DNA of 64,000 bases. Source: Escallonia rubra (taxonomy: Eukaryota; Streptophyta; Magnoliopsida; Escalloniales; Escalloniaceae). The DNA lies in the NCBI GenBank assembly GCA_033065855.1, contig JAVXUO010000752.1, positions 124,001 through 188,000 on the forward strand. Reading direction: 5' to 3'. The notes under the pieces were generated by a model that was not told the DNA's origin, made no database searches, and worked only from the letters and a program-made list of their open reading frames with translations. This document shows positions 21,830-32,569 of this stretch, piece after piece. The position numbers and the translations under genes are program-made. Position 1 is the stretch's first letter. Each line of letters opens with the position of its first letter.

Positions 21830-22866
21830 TGTTGATTTTGATGATTCTAGTCTTGTTATCTCTAACATTAATCTGACAACATTTTTAAGATTAATATTTC
21901 AGACTTTATCTTAATCATACAGAGACAAGACCTTGACATGGACAAAGCATTAACTTGGATTTGGACTCGGACTCGGTATTTAAAGACATGGACTACATTG
22001 AAGATGCAAGAACCTTAAGTCTATTTTTCCTTGTTAACATTTCTAAGTCTTTCTTAAAAGACCTGACAGAAATTCTAGTAAAGAACCAAAACTGTTTCTT
22101 TTTGTCGAAGGCAAGCTGTTTTTAGTCGACTCAAACTCAAAATCTTATCTTTTAGTCGAAGCCAAGATTTTAGTCGAAGCTATGACTTTCAGTCGAAGCC
22201 AAGACTTTCAGTCGAAGCCTAGACTTTCAGTCGAAGCTAAGACTTTTAGTCGAAGCCAAAATGTTTTAGTCGAATCCTTCTTTTTGGGCTTTCTCTTCCT
22301 AACGGTTCACTTTTGTTTTTGTATAAAAAGGGGTCTCGAGAGCATTTAATTTCTCTCGCACACGAATCATTTTTTTCTCTCAAAAACTCTCTCATCTTGA
22401 TCTTTTATTTTCATCTATTCTCTATTGAGTGAGTTCATCTTTGAGATAGTTCATTGTAAGCTTCTTGGTTTGGTTCTTGAAAGAATATAGATCTTCCCAC
22501 CTAAGAAAGCTTAGTCTTGATTTTTCATTGTAACATCTGCTCAAGAAGGAACTTGTTTATTGTATTCAAATTGTAAATCTCTTTTCATTTGTAAACTGTT
22601 GGAAACCTTGGAAGGGTTTTGGAAATTGTACTGCGGTTTGAGCTAGCACCCGAAGCTAGTTGGATTAGTGAAAGGCTCGAGTAGGTCTCCCTTGCGTGGA
22701 GTGCTCGAGGACTAGATGTAGGCTGGTGGGGCCGAACCAGTATAAATCTCTGTGTTAAAATTTATTTATGATATATTTGTCATTGCTTTGTAATCTCGTT
22801 TTAAAATTATACTCAAAGCTGTAAAATACCTATTCACCCCCCTCTAGGTGTATTTAGAGACCTACA
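21830..22866 (+). repeat. Sirevirus right LTR (1,037 bp)
   Basis: It matches the left LTR from TGTTGATTTTG to ACCTACA, with a TATA box at 22,322-22,331. It has fewer copies of the AGTCGAAG repeat, so it is 49 bp shorter. Confidence 0.92.
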
Positions 22867-23582
22867 GTGCCAACTAATCACTATAGGTGATTGTAAACTA
22901 AAAGTCCCCGTATCACCTAAAGTCTTTTCTCATCTTGGTTGTATTTTCATCACCCACACCATTACCATGACATAATCTTATATATATTAGGCTGTTTCAA
23001 CTTATATCACAAATTCCACCGGCCCAGAGAGATTGCCATTGTTCAAAATTAGACCCTTTGGCTTTTGCCTATACTCTCTACCGGTAAGAATATCACAACC
23101 TGCTTCACCTCTGCTTTCGGCATAACCATCTTATGCAGGTCAAATCAGGTAACACCCTATGTGAATGGCAAGTAGCGAGCATGCAGTTTAAATTTTAAAG
23201 CAAATTCGTTTTGGAAAAGAGATACAAGCAACATCACCCTTAATTTCCAAAGTACATGTTGATTCAAAACAACAACAAATACGAAAGAAATCACGAAAGC
23301 AAAAAAGAAAGTCCGATCAAATTGACAGATATGCAGCTAATCTGAAAACCAAAAAATCCAATCAACCAATGATAAACATAAGTTACAGATTTGGACGCGC
23401 AAAATCAACCAATGATAAACACTCGAGTTTCAGATTTGGATGCGCAAAATGCATTGATTAATCCCAATCTGAACAGAAGTTACATAATCAACAACTATCA
23501 ATCATTCAGAGACGAGAAGCTCAACAAACTGAAGTTCTACAAAAAAAAAGGAGTAGTAGCTCAGTGAGCTGACTTACCCGTA
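22867..23582. other. Intron-like interior of CACTA element A
   Basis: AT-rich DNA without convincing ORFs lies between the Sirevirus and the 5' part of CACTA element A. A segment around 23,380-23,460 contains two direct copies of a TCAACCAATGATAAACA phrase followed by ACAGATTTGGA/CAGATTTGGATGCGC. On the minus strand it would be the first intron of the element's transcript. Confidence 0.45.
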
Positions 23583-24046
23583 GATCGAGAAACTCAACAA
23601 ACTGAAAATTTCCAAAAATGAACAGTGGGGAGGTGGCTTGCCGGCGGGGAAAGCTTCGGGGAGATTAGGACTTGCCGGCGGGGAAGGGTTAGCGTTGTGG
23701 AAATGGTCTTCGACAGCAGTGCACGGTGGTTGGGAGAGATAGAGGCGGCGCGCAGTTCGTTTATGGAGAAGAGAGAGAGAGAGAGAGAGAGACCTTTAGC
23801 GATTGTGTTTAAAGACCATTACAATGGTCGCTAAATTTAGCGACCGCTATAATGGTCGCTATAATTAGCGACCGCGAGGCGGTCGCTAAATTGGTCGTGG
23901 TCACTAAAATACACGCCAACTGACCCCGCCACATTTTGACCGCAATTAATGACCGTTAGTAGGAGCAGTCGCTAAGTTATAGTTTAGCAATCGCTTTTTT
24001 TGACGGTTGCTAATTGCGGTCGCTAAAGGTCATGTTTCTTGTAGTG
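23583..24046 (-). mobile_element. CACTA element A, 5' end: leader exon, subterminal repeats and terminus
   Basis: On the minus strand the end reads CACTACAAGAAACATGACC (24,046 leftward). GCGACCGC/GCGGTCGC motifs follow over about 250 bases to 23,800. A GA microsatellite lies at 23,770-23,791, with a GC-rich leader to 23,583. There CTACGGGTAAGTCAG gives a strong 5' splice site. This is the usual layout of a CACTA promoter and untranslated first exon. The element reads right to left, in agreement with the TNP2 relic. Confidence 0.75.
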
Positions 24047-25303
24047 ACACCCGAAGCCACCCTTACACAGCAAAACATACGCACGTAGTATAACGACACG
24101 CACACTCACATTGTTAAACACACACACATACACACAACTAAAATCCCACTTAAAATGGGTAGAGAAATATCCTTGAAAAGACCTCTCTCTCTCTCTCTCT
24201 CATCCTTGTCGCATTTCTTCTGCTACCCCCCCCCCCCCCTCCCATTTTTTTCCTCTGCCTTCTCTATTTTCTTTTGTTCTTAAGTACTGTTCACCCGAAT
24301 TTGTTCCCTTTAATTTCTTAATTTCTCTTTCTCCTTCTCTTTTGTTTTAAATCATAACATTAAATTTATAATTACATGTCATGAGTCATCAAATAACAAG
24401 GAGGAGGTGGCATCAACTAAGAGAATTTCTTAAAAAATTTAATACCTAGGTACAAATTTTCAAAATTTGCGAAATGGGCCCTCAAATTTCCAAAATTACA
24501 AATGGCCCCCAAAACTTTATCAAATTAAATTTTGACCCCGAAAAATATTTTAACATTTCATTCTCCACTACTACCCAAGCATTACTCAGAATTATCACCT
24601 TTTTTTTTTTTTTTGGAGTACATGGTTATTTTAACCTGCTCCCAAAGTTCGGGATATTACAAGATCATACCAAAGTTCCATTAAATCATCCACTGTTGAC
24701 TTTGAATAAAATGAAAGAGATAATGATTTAAAATTTCTAGGCAATAATGACGCCGAAGTACAACATTTCGTCAATTTGGTCCTTAATTCATCAAATCAGG
24801 GCCTAAAATTCCAACGAATTACTTGGAAACATATTACTGGCATTTCCCACTTTCAGATTAAAAGGGTCTCACTAGGCGTGTCAATGTTTACGTTGTTGGG
24901 CAAACTCACTATCGATCATGGCACAATCGATTAAAAGCATAAGATTTTTTTTACCTCTAGGGCCTGAGAACTTCTTTGAAAATGAAAAATAAAAATGAAA
25001 ATTGAAAGTAGAACGATTGCGCGCCCAATGAAGACAAAGAAAAACTTTTATTAATGCTGAAGATGTTTACAGAGCACAACATTTCCAACTATGAAAACTA
25101 AATCCCTATCGATAGATAGGAAGAGTTTCTAAACATGAAGGAAAGAAAAAGACTTGAAAAAGTCTTGATTTGTCTGGTTGATTGATGATGATGATCATGC
25201 TTCTTCTTTGATCCACCATTTATACTACAGACTTTGTAGAAAATAATTACAATTATAAGACAAATTACCCACTAATAAGTAACCAAACACACTTATCCCT
25301 TAT
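24047..25303. other. Flanking DNA between CACTA element A and the gypsy element
   Basis: No gene seen. It contains a CT microsatellite (about 24,181-24,202), a run of C (about 24,227-24,240), and a repeat-like segment with GGGCCCTCAAATTTCC (24,470-24,560) resembling 5,575-5,650. The right end is the pre-insertion target of the gypsy element, continuing at 37,277. Confidence 0.6.
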
Positions 25304-25727
25304 TGAAATGGCTAAATATATCCACCCAACCGACTAATGACACGTGGCATGTTTGACTCTGAGTGGACTGACAAACCTGTAACGAGATAGAACCTAAGAG
25401 AGGTAATAGAAGCCGTTAAGGACTCAAGTGCTAAAGGAAGAGTCCTAGTATAACACTTCTACGAGAAGATCAGGCAGAAGAGAGTTCTAAAGAAGAAAGG
25501 AGTCTAGAGCTCACCTATATATTGGGCAGATCTTCAGGTACACAGACAAGTAAACACACACACAAGCACTCAGTGCATTTTATACTATTCAGATTCTACT
25601 CAAGTAACGACGTTCTGACTTTAGCATCGGAGCCGCCTCCACCGGAACATCCCCGGTGGTCACTCTGTGCTCTATTTTGCAGGAATATTTCCTAGCCGTG
25701 GTCCCGATCAATATTCAAGCTGTAACA
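25304..25727 (+). repeat. Gypsy left LTR (424 bp)
   Basis: It holds an ABRE/G-box (CACGTGGC, 25,341-25,348) and a TATA box CTATATATTGG (25,515-25,525). Both suggest stress- or ABA-responsive transcription, which is inference from motifs only. Confidence 0.95.
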
Positions 25728-25750
25728 TTTTGGCGCCATCCGTGGGACCG
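25728..25750 (+). other. Gypsy primer binding site region
   Basis: TTTTGGCGCCATCCGTGGGACC follows the left LTR directly. The TTTGGCGCC(G/A)TC(C/T)GTGGGA pattern is common after the LTRs of plant Tat elements. Confidence 0.7.
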
Positions 25751-25759
25751 ACAAGGAAT

Positions 25760-28700
25760 ATGGCTAGGCAATCACCATCAAACACTCGCTCAGTCCAAAG
25801 ACGACGAGCGAAATCAAGCGGCTCCCGCCAAAGAAGTCGGCAACCAACACCGTCCCAACAACATTCTAGTAATGACTGGATTAATGTAACTTCAGTCACC
25901 CCGAAGACGACTGACAGCTCCCAGGGAACTCGTTCCCCGACCCCACTTTTAAAAAGGGGAGACTTGCGCCATCGCCTAACCAAAAAGCTGTTTGACACTC
26001 CGAATGCGGATCTGACCAGAGAAGTCCACGAACTTAAGGGTGTGGTATCCACCTTACAGAAAAAGCTTGAAGAGGTGGCCCCGATGATTTCTACTAACCA
26101 GACACGCCTCGATCCCAGTGACCTTCGTCTTAGACTGACCTCAAGGTCCAGCTATGGTCGAAAGTATAAATCAGAGACTGATCCCAGCTATCAGCCAGAA
26201 GAAGAAACCGAAAAACATGTCACCAGAAGTGGATCGTATTTTCGACACGGGATGTCAGTAGAGAACAGCACGAATTCGCCTCCTGTTGTAGGTGGCGAAA
26301 TTCGGGGTCAACACTGCGCGAACCAAAGGCATTGTCCCCAAGGACGAATTCATGGCCCCATGCGAAAAGTGCGTCCCCAAGGGCGAACTTCTCGCAAAAC
26401 TATCTCTGGGCCTTGCCCGGAGGCATTCACTCCCCCAAGGGAAGACTCAGGATACCCTCTATCCAAAGCAATTGAGAAGGCGAAACTCCCTCCGAATTTT
26501 CGGATGCCGCAGTGCGATTTATATGATGGGAGCGGAGACCCTGGAGAGCACGTCTACCAGTTTCAAACAAATATGCTGCTCCTTCAAGTCTCTGATGCCG
26601 TCATGTGCCGGGCGTTCCCAACGACTCTGAGGAAGGCAGCGCATGCATGGTTTAAGTCTCTGCGACCCAGGACCATCCATTCTTTCGCCCAGCTGTCTGA
26701 CTTGTTTCAGAAACATTTTGTGAGCAGCCGAACTCGGAGGAAGAATTCGGCAAGTCTTCTCAACGTGGTCCAAGAAAGGAACGAGTCTTTGTCGCGGTAT
26801 TTGGGACGCTTTAATGCGGCGACATTAGAAATAGATAATCTTGATGAGTCGGTAAAGTACACGGCTTTTATGCGGGGGCTTCGTCCTACAACCAAATTTG
26901 CATTTGCGGTAAATAAGAGCCCCCCCGGAAGCATGAGCGCCTTGTTGGATAAAGCCAACAAGTATATCCAGGCCGAAGAGTACTTAGAAACCCACAGAGG
27001 ACAAGAGCAAGAAAAGAGAACTCGAGAAAATAGTCCAAAAGGTGGACAGGGTTCTAAGCGTGCAAGAAGGGACGAAAGGCGCCCCAAAGAGATGTTCGAC
27101 ATGAATAATCTAACGCCATTGACTGCAAGACCATCGCAGATTCTTCATGAGATAAAGGATAAAGAGATACTGGAAAGACCAGACATGATGAGATCGGCGC
27201 CTAGTCAGAGAGACAGGAATTTGTGGTGCCGTTACCACCACGACCATGGCCACACTACCGACAAGTGTGAATCGCTCAAGCGTGCTATAGAGGCTCTTAT
27301 CAAACGCGGACACTTGCGAGGGTATGTCGATCGAAGGAATGAAAAGAGGGAAGCCACTCCTTTAGCAGGAAGAGAAGAAGCGCAAGAAAATGGGGGAGTC
27401 ATCCATACTATCTCCGGAGGAATTGCTGCAGGATGTTCTTCCGGACATGGACGAAAAGCTTACGCAAGAGAAGTCCTCACAACTATGGGGCCATCAGTTA
27501 AGAAGCAGAAGATAGAACCGGCCCCAACAATATCCTTCTCTGATGATGATGTGGGAGACACGAGAACACCTCATGACGACCCCCTAGTTGTTACACTCCG
27601 GGTAGGGAACTTCGACATGAAGAGAATCCTTGTAGACAATGGGAGCTCGGCGGAAGTACTTTTTTATGAAGCATTTCAAAAAATGAACATCCCATCCGAT
27701 CGCTTACGGAAGATAGATACGCCCCTATACGGTTTTTCTAACCATCCTGTTGCCTGCGAAGGAATTATTACATTACCCGTAACCGTGGGTGCCCCTCCGA
27801 CTCAAGCTAAGCTGATGTTAGACTTCGTGGTGGTACGCATTCCCTCGGCCTATAATGCAATCTTGGGGCGAGCAGCGTTAAACCAATTAAAGGCGGTGGT
27901 ATCAACATACCACATGAAGATGAAATTCCCCACGGAGAATGGAGTCGGGGAAGTAAAGGGAGACCAGGTGGTGGCTCGGCAATGCTACATGGCATCATGC
28001 CGAAGCAAATCCAAAGAAACCCTCATGATAGAGGATTTGAGGGATGAGACCAAAGTCGAGAGAGGCAAGCCCGCTGAAGACCTCATTCATATCGAATTAT
28101 ATCCGGGAAATCAAGAGAAGACAGTAAGGGTGGGAACCGGTCTGTCAGACAACCTCAAGCTCAAGCTTGTGGATTTATTAAGGGGCTACTCAGACATCTT
28201 CGCCTGGACGGCATCCGATATGCCTGGGATTGATCCCAAAGTGATCACCCATAAATTGAATGTTGACCCCCTCAAGAAGCCGGTCAAACAAAAGAAGAGG
28301 ACATTCGCTCATGAAAGACAAGTGAAAATCGAAGAAGAAGTTGACAAGTTATTTGCAGCAGGGTTCATTGAGGAGATATCGTATCCTGATTGGGTCGCCA
28401 ATGTCGTGATGGTACCCAAGTCGAGCGACCGTTGGAGGATATGCATCGACTTCACTGACCTCAACAAGGCTTGCCCAAAAGACAGCTACCCGCTACCTCG
28501 AATTGACATTTTGATTGATGCAACTTCGGGTCATGAGCTATTAAGTTTCATGGATGCGTATTCTGGGTACAACCAGATAAAGATGTGCGTAGATGATATC
28601 CCCAAGACCTCCTTTATCACAGAACAGGGATTATATTGTTATAAAGTCATGCCCTTCGGACTCAAAAATGCGGGGGCAACTTATCAACGCCTCGTTAACA

Positions 28701-30184
28701 TGATTTTCCACGACTCAATTGGGAGAAACATGGAGGTATACGTGGATGACATGCTGGTCAAGAGTGTGGAAGCCGAGGCTCATGTGGAAGACCTCAAGGA
28801 AACCTTCGACATCCTGAGAGCTTATAACATGAAACTAAACCCGCTCAAGTGTGCGTTTGGCGTAGCATCAGGGAAGTTCTTAGGATTCGTGGTATCTCAA
28901 CGAGGTATAGAAGCGAACCCAGAAAAGATAGACGCTATTCATGCCATGAAGTCGCCTCGGACAATCAAGCAGGTTCAGGAGCTTACGGGAAGAGTGGCGG
29001 CTTTGGGAAGGTTCATGTCCAAGTCAGCCGAAAAATGCCTCCCCTTTTTTAAGGCTATCAGGAAGGCGAAAGATTTCGAGTGGACCGAAGAATGCCAGAG
29101 ATCATTCGAAGAATTGAAGCAATACCTGTCTTCCCCGCCGCTACTTACAAAACCGGTAACTGGTGAAGATTTGTTCTTATACCTATCGGTTAGTGAAGTA
29201 GCGGTAAGCACAGTTTTAATCCGAGAAGAAGAAGGCAAGCAAAGACCTGTTTATTACATGAGCAAGGTCTTACAGGACGTGGAAACAAGGTACCCCCGAA
29301 TAGACAAAGTGGCCCTAGCCCTTGTCACATCGGCGAGGAAATTGAGACCATACTACCAGTCGCACACCATCGTTGTGTTGACTGATCAACCATTGGGTAA
29401 AGTTCTCCAAAATCCTGATGCGTCGGGGAGATTGGTAAACTGGTCGGTGGAACTGGGCGAGTTTGATATTCGGTATCAACCCCGTACAGCAATTAAGGCT
29501 CAAGCCTTATCAAATTTTGTTGTTGAGTGCACAATACCGGAGAACCCCCCGCAGTTGATTCTTTCAGAAGTTTCGGATCCTTGGCTCCTTTATGTTGACG
29601 GCTCTTCCAAGGTAGGAAGTAGCGGAGCCGGGCTTATACTTATTAGCCCTGAAAAGTTTGTGATTGAGTACGCCCTCCGCTTCAATTTCCAGGCATCAAA
29701 CAATGAAGCTGAGTATGAGGCGCTCCTAGCAGGAATAAGGTTGGCACACTCTCTCAAAGTTGACTCTCTTTCCGTCCATAGCGATTCTCAATTAGTTGTG
29801 AATCATATTTTGGGAGAATATGGGGCGAAAGATGATAGAATGGCCCAGTACCTCCAAGCCGTGAAAACGGAAGCTTCGGAGTTCAAAAATTTTGCCATCC
29901 GCCACATACCGCGAGACCAAAATGCCCAAGCAGACTCACTGTCAAGACTCACTTCCGAGGACATTTCGCAGTTAAACCGCCCCGTATACATTGAGTTCCT
30001 CCAAGAAAGAAGTATCCAGCTCTCAAAGGAGGTGGATGTAATAGAACATGAACCTTGCTGGATGGACCCAATTATTCAGTACCTCGTCTCGGGAGTGTTA
30101 CCGTCAGAGAAAAGTGAAGCGCGCAATTTACGTGCTAAAGCTGCTCGGTTCGCCCTTGTAGATGGGATGCTATATAAGAAGTAG
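25760..30184 (+). CDS. Gypsy gag-pol polyprotein, truncated by hAT insertion (1,474 codons)
   Basis: The likely start is ATG 25,760 (MARQSPSNTRSV), just after the primer site; the frame is open further upstream into the LTR. Gag has the capsid motif AWFKSLRPRTIHSFAQL (about 26,645-26,700) and a degenerate zinc knuckle CRYHHDHGHTTDKC (about 27,230-27,268). The protease shows LVDNGSSAEVLF (about 27,630). Reverse transcriptase has WRICIDFTDLNKACPKDSYP and the catalytic YVDDMLVKS (28,738). A gypsy RNase H follows, and then a second RNase H begins LLYVDGSSKVGSSGAGLIL (about 29,585) with NNEAEYEALLAG and SDSQLVVN. The reading ends because the TAG of the hAT terminus at 30,182 is in frame. Integrase continues after the hAT element. 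Confidence 0.93.
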   Translation: MARQSPSNTRSVQRRRAKSSGSRQRSRQPTPSQQHSSNDWINVTSVTPKTTDSSQGTRSPTPLLKRGDLRHRLTKKLFDTPNADLTREVHELKGVVSTLQKKLEEVAPMISTNQTRLDPSDLRLRLTSRSSYGRKYKSETDPSYQPEEETEKHVTRSGSYFRHGMSVENSTNSPPVVGGEIRGQHCANQRHCPQGRIHGPMRKVRPQGRTSRKTISGPCPEAFTPPREDSGYPLSKAIEKAKLPPNFRMPQCDLYDGSGDPGEHVYQFQTNMLLLQVSDAVMCRAFPTTLRKAAHAWFKSLRPRTIHSFAQLSDLFQKHFVSSRTRRKNSASLLNVVQERNESLSRYLGRFNAATLEIDNLDESVKYTAFMRGLRPTTKFAFAVNKSPPGSMSALLDKANKYIQAEEYLETHRGQEQEKRTRENSPKGGQGSKRARRDERRPKEMFDMNNLTPLTARPSQILHEIKDKEILERPDMMRSAPSQRDRNLWCRYHHDHGHTTDKCESLKRAIEALIKRGHLRGYVDRRNEKREATPLAGREEAQENGGVIHTISGGIAAGCSSGHGRKAYAREVLTTMGPSVKKQKIEPAPTISFSDDDVGDTRTPHDDPLVVTLRVGNFDMKRILVDNGSSAEVLFYEAFQKMNIPSDRLRKIDTPLYGFSNHPVACEGIITLPVTVGAPPTQAKLMLDFVVVRIPSAYNAILGRAALNQLKAVVSTYHMKMKFPTENGVGEVKGDQVVARQCYMASCRSKSKETLMIEDLRDETKVERGKPAEDLIHIELYPGNQEKTVRVGTGLSDNLKLKLVDLLRGYSDIFAWTASDMPGIDPKVITHKLNVDPLKKPVKQKKRTFAHERQVKIEEEVDKLFAAGFIEEISYPDWVANVVMVPKSSDRWRICIDFTDLNKACPKDSYPLPRIDILIDATSGHELLSFMDAYSGYNQIKMCVDDIPKTSFITEQGLYCYKVMPFGLKNAGATYQRLVNMIFHDSIGRNMEVYVDDMLVKSVEAEAHVEDLKETFDILRAYNMKLNPLKCAFGVASGKFLGFVVSQRGIEANPEKIDAIHAMKSPRTIKQVQELTGRVAALGRFMSKSAEKCLPFFKAIRKAKDFEWTEECQRSFEELKQYLSSPPLLTKPVTGEDLFLYLSVSEVAVSTVLIREEEGKQRPVYYMSKVLQDVETRYPRIDKVALALVTSARKLRPYYQSHTIVVLTDQPLGKVLQNPDASGRLVNWSVELGEFDIRYQPRTAIKAQALSNFVVECTIPENPPQLILSEVSDPWLLYVDGSSKVGSSGAGLILISPEKFVIEYALRFNFQASNNEAEYEALLAGIRLAHSLKVDSLSVHSDSQLVVNHILGEYGAKDDRMAQYLQAVKTEASEFKNFAIRHIPRDQNAQADSLSRLTSEDISQLNRPVYIEFLQERSIQLSKEVDVIEHEPCWMDPIIQYLVSGVLPSEKSEARNLRAKAARFALVDGMLYKK

Positions 30185-31449
30185 GGGTGGGCATTTAAAC
30201 CTTGAAAACCAATCCAACCGTGAAAACCGAACCAACCAATCCGACTAATTCCAAACCGATCGCAAAAACAGTTGGTTCTGTTTTTTTTTTCAAACCGCAT
30301 ATTCGGTTCGATTTGGATTTTTTGAAACCGATCTAAACCGAACCGACCGTACTTAATATATAATATATATATATTTTTAATTAACCCCAGTTAATTTTAC
30401 TAACTGCCTTAGTTAAACTTAACCCATTAATATAAATAGCAAGTAACCCTAAATTTCATTTACCCTAATTCCTACTTTTCATTTTGCACACGCCGTCAGA
30501 TCTGGATTGCTCCACGCCTCCACAGCCTTCTGCCGAGCTTCAGCCTTCAGATCTTACGACAAGATCTGCCTATTGCTCCACGCCGGCCCTCCACGGCAGC
30601 GCCTCCCTCAGCCACGTCTCTCCTCTAGCGGCCGTCTCCACCTCCCATGGCTGTGCCTCCATCTCTGACGTCTCTCCTCCAGCCGGCGCCTAATCTCAAA
30701 GTACGAAGTTATGCCTCTCTTTCTCCTCTGCTCTGCTCTTCTGTTTCTTCTCTTTTCTTTTGTTTCTTGAATCTTTTCTCTTCAGTTATGCCTCTCTTTC
30801 TCCTCTATTCTTCTGAAGAACACTTAGACTTCCAGATTGCAAATATGAGCTCCAACATGGCCAAATCAACTCATCCAGTCAAGGCCAATTGCTATCCAAG
30901 CATGTTCAGCAACTGGTTGTAAGCAGCGAAAATATGCCAGAAAGATATATTTGCAAAGACGGTGGTTGTGGAGTCACAAATGCGTCCCCTCCACTTGTGG
31001 AGATTCCAGTGATTGACATTGGTATCCTAACTTCTTTTAGGCAGAAGAAAGGAGAATAAGAACTTGATAAACTTCCGTCAGCTCTTAGAGTTATGTAATT
31101 TGATTAGAAATTTAAAACTTTAATAGATAATTGTAAATTAATGATATTGTGTAATGACTAATTCTGTTTTGAATGTTATGTAATCTAATTAGGATTTTAA
31201 ACTTATATTGCTTGGTTACTTCTTTGAGTTTTTAGTACACAATTCATTATTTTGGGACTAGAAGAAAGGAGTCTTGCCCAAACCATTCGATCCATTCAAT
31301 CCGTTCAAACCGAACCGTTCGATCCATTCAATCCGTTCAAACCGAACCGTTCGAGTGCGGTTTGGTTTATTTTTTTCCAAACCGATGTTGGTCGGTTCGG
31401 TTTCGTATTCAGCCTCGAAACCGAACCAACCGCACCGTGCACACCCCTA
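30182..31449. mobile_element. Non-autonomous hAT element inside gypsy pol, 8-bp target duplication ATAAGAAG
   Basis: It begins TAGGGGTGGGCA and ends TGCACACCCCTA, giving matching inverted termini. Identical ATAAGAAG flanks it at 30,174-30,181 and 31,450-31,457. Subterminal regions are dense in AACCGAACC/GGTTCGGTT words in both orientations, as expected for hAT transposase binding. The interior carries a GC-rich leader-like segment (30,480-30,700) and a decayed dioxygenase gene fragment. No transposase is present, so it was moved in trans. Confidence 0.9.
30850..31090 (+). pseudogene. Captured N-terminal fragment of a 2-oxoglutarate/Fe(II)-dependent dioxygenase gene
   Basis: Within the hAT element the plus strand encodes VQQLVVSSENMPERYICKD and PPLVEIPVIDIGIL. 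After a stop comes ELDKLPSALRV. This is the conserved N-terminal (DIOX_N) region of plant 2-oxoglutarate-dependent dioxygenases of the SRG1-like group, where PxxxIPVID(L/I)G is the signature. A frameshift lies before VQQLVV (about 30,900), and stops lie in the GE*ELDKL segment (about 31,057) and after RVM (about 31,097). The catalytic His/Asp domain is absent, so this is a captured relic. Confidence 0.75.
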
Positions 31450-31457
31450 ATAAGAAG

Positions 31458-32569
31458 TCTTTTAGCCTACCATACCTAAAGTGTCTGAGCCCCAGAGAGG
31501 CAGACTATGCGTTAAAGGAGGTCCATGAAGGGATTTGCGGGCAACACTTGGGGGGAAGAAACCTGGCCCACAAAATATAGCAGAACGGTTATTATTGGCC
31601 AGGTCAGGAACGAGAGGCGATCAAGAACACAAAAAGATGTGACCGATGTCAAAAATTTGCCCCGCTCACGCACACTCCGGCGGAACCCCTTAGTATCTTA
31701 ACTTCCTCAATTCCGTTTGCAATGTGGGGAATGGATATTTTGGCCCATTTCCGATGGCTACCGGGCAAAGGCGTTTTGTGATAGTCGCCATCGGCGACTT
31801 CACAAAATAGACTGAGGCTGAATCATTGGCCACCATAACGGCATCGAAATGTGAAGAGTTCTTCTGGAAGAACGTTGTCTGCTGCTTTAGGGTTCCAAAG
31901 ATCCTGATCACAGATAATGGGAAGCAATTCGACAATTCAAACTTTCGAAAGTTTTGTGAAGGTCTCTCTATTGATCTCCGTTTTACGTCGGTCGCTCATC
32001 CCCAATCTAATGGACAGACAGAGAACATGAATCGCTCAATCCTTCAAGGGTTGAAAAGAAAGCTGGACGATGCGAAGGGGGCATGGGTTGATGAGCTTCC
32101 TAAGGTACTTTGGGCATACCGCACAACACCCCATTCTGTGACAGGCGAGACACCATTTCTCCTATCTTTCGGTACAGAGGCGCTGCTACCCGTAGAAGTG
32201 GGCCTCCCCACGGTTCGAGTGTTACAATTTTCGGAGGCAGAAAACGAAGAGAATCTCAGAGGGAATCTGGATCTATTAGATGATGTGCGAGCTCAAGCCT
32301 TAGATTGGATGATTTCAACAAAACAACGAGTTGCACGATTCTACAACCGAAAGATCCGAATGAGGATATTTAGAGCCGGCGATCTAGTCCTCAGAAAATT
32401 GGAAGTTTCAAACCCTAAGGCAGCTGTGGGGAAGTTGTCGCCAAATTGGGAAGGACCTTACAAGATATCGAAGGTGCATAGGCCAGGCGCCTATTCACTG
32501 GAAACAATTTCAGGAGAGGCGATCCCGCGAACATGGAATGCTGACAACTTGAGGAAATACTACCAGTAG
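31458..32569 (+). pseudogene. Gypsy integrase, interrupted
   Basis: After the hAT target duplication the polyprotein resumes with the zinc-binding part (VHEGICGQHLGGRNLAHKI, then CDRCQKFAP). A TAG at 31,578-31,580 interrupts it. The first catalytic Asp is in MWGMDIL (about 31,733). A one-base frameshift follows near 31,743, and a second TAG lies at 31,807-31,809. From 31,826 the frame is open to the natural stop at 32,567. It contains the second Asp (LITDNGKQF), the Glu (NGQTENMNRSIL) and a C-terminal domain with RAGDLVLRKLEV and NWEGPYKI. The catalytic triad is retained but the ORF is not. Confidence 0.92.

Larger units (their letters stand above)
13265..22866 (+). mobile_element. Ty1/copia retrotransposon of the Sirevirus lineage, 9.6 kb
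   Basis: Two LTRs (TG..CA) flank a primer site, gag, pol in the copia order (protease, integrase, reverse transcriptase, RNase H), and an extra envelope-like region. Three GGGGGAG polypurine tracts precede the right LTR. Extra ORF, large gag with coiled coil, and multiple polypurine tracts are traits of Sireviruses. Both coding blocks contain stops and frameshifts, so the copy is not autonomous. The 5 bases flanking the two LTRs (TGACT and GTGCC) do not match. The first 260 bases of the LTRs differ at about ten positions, so the copy is older than the gypsy element to its right. Confidence 0.92.
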
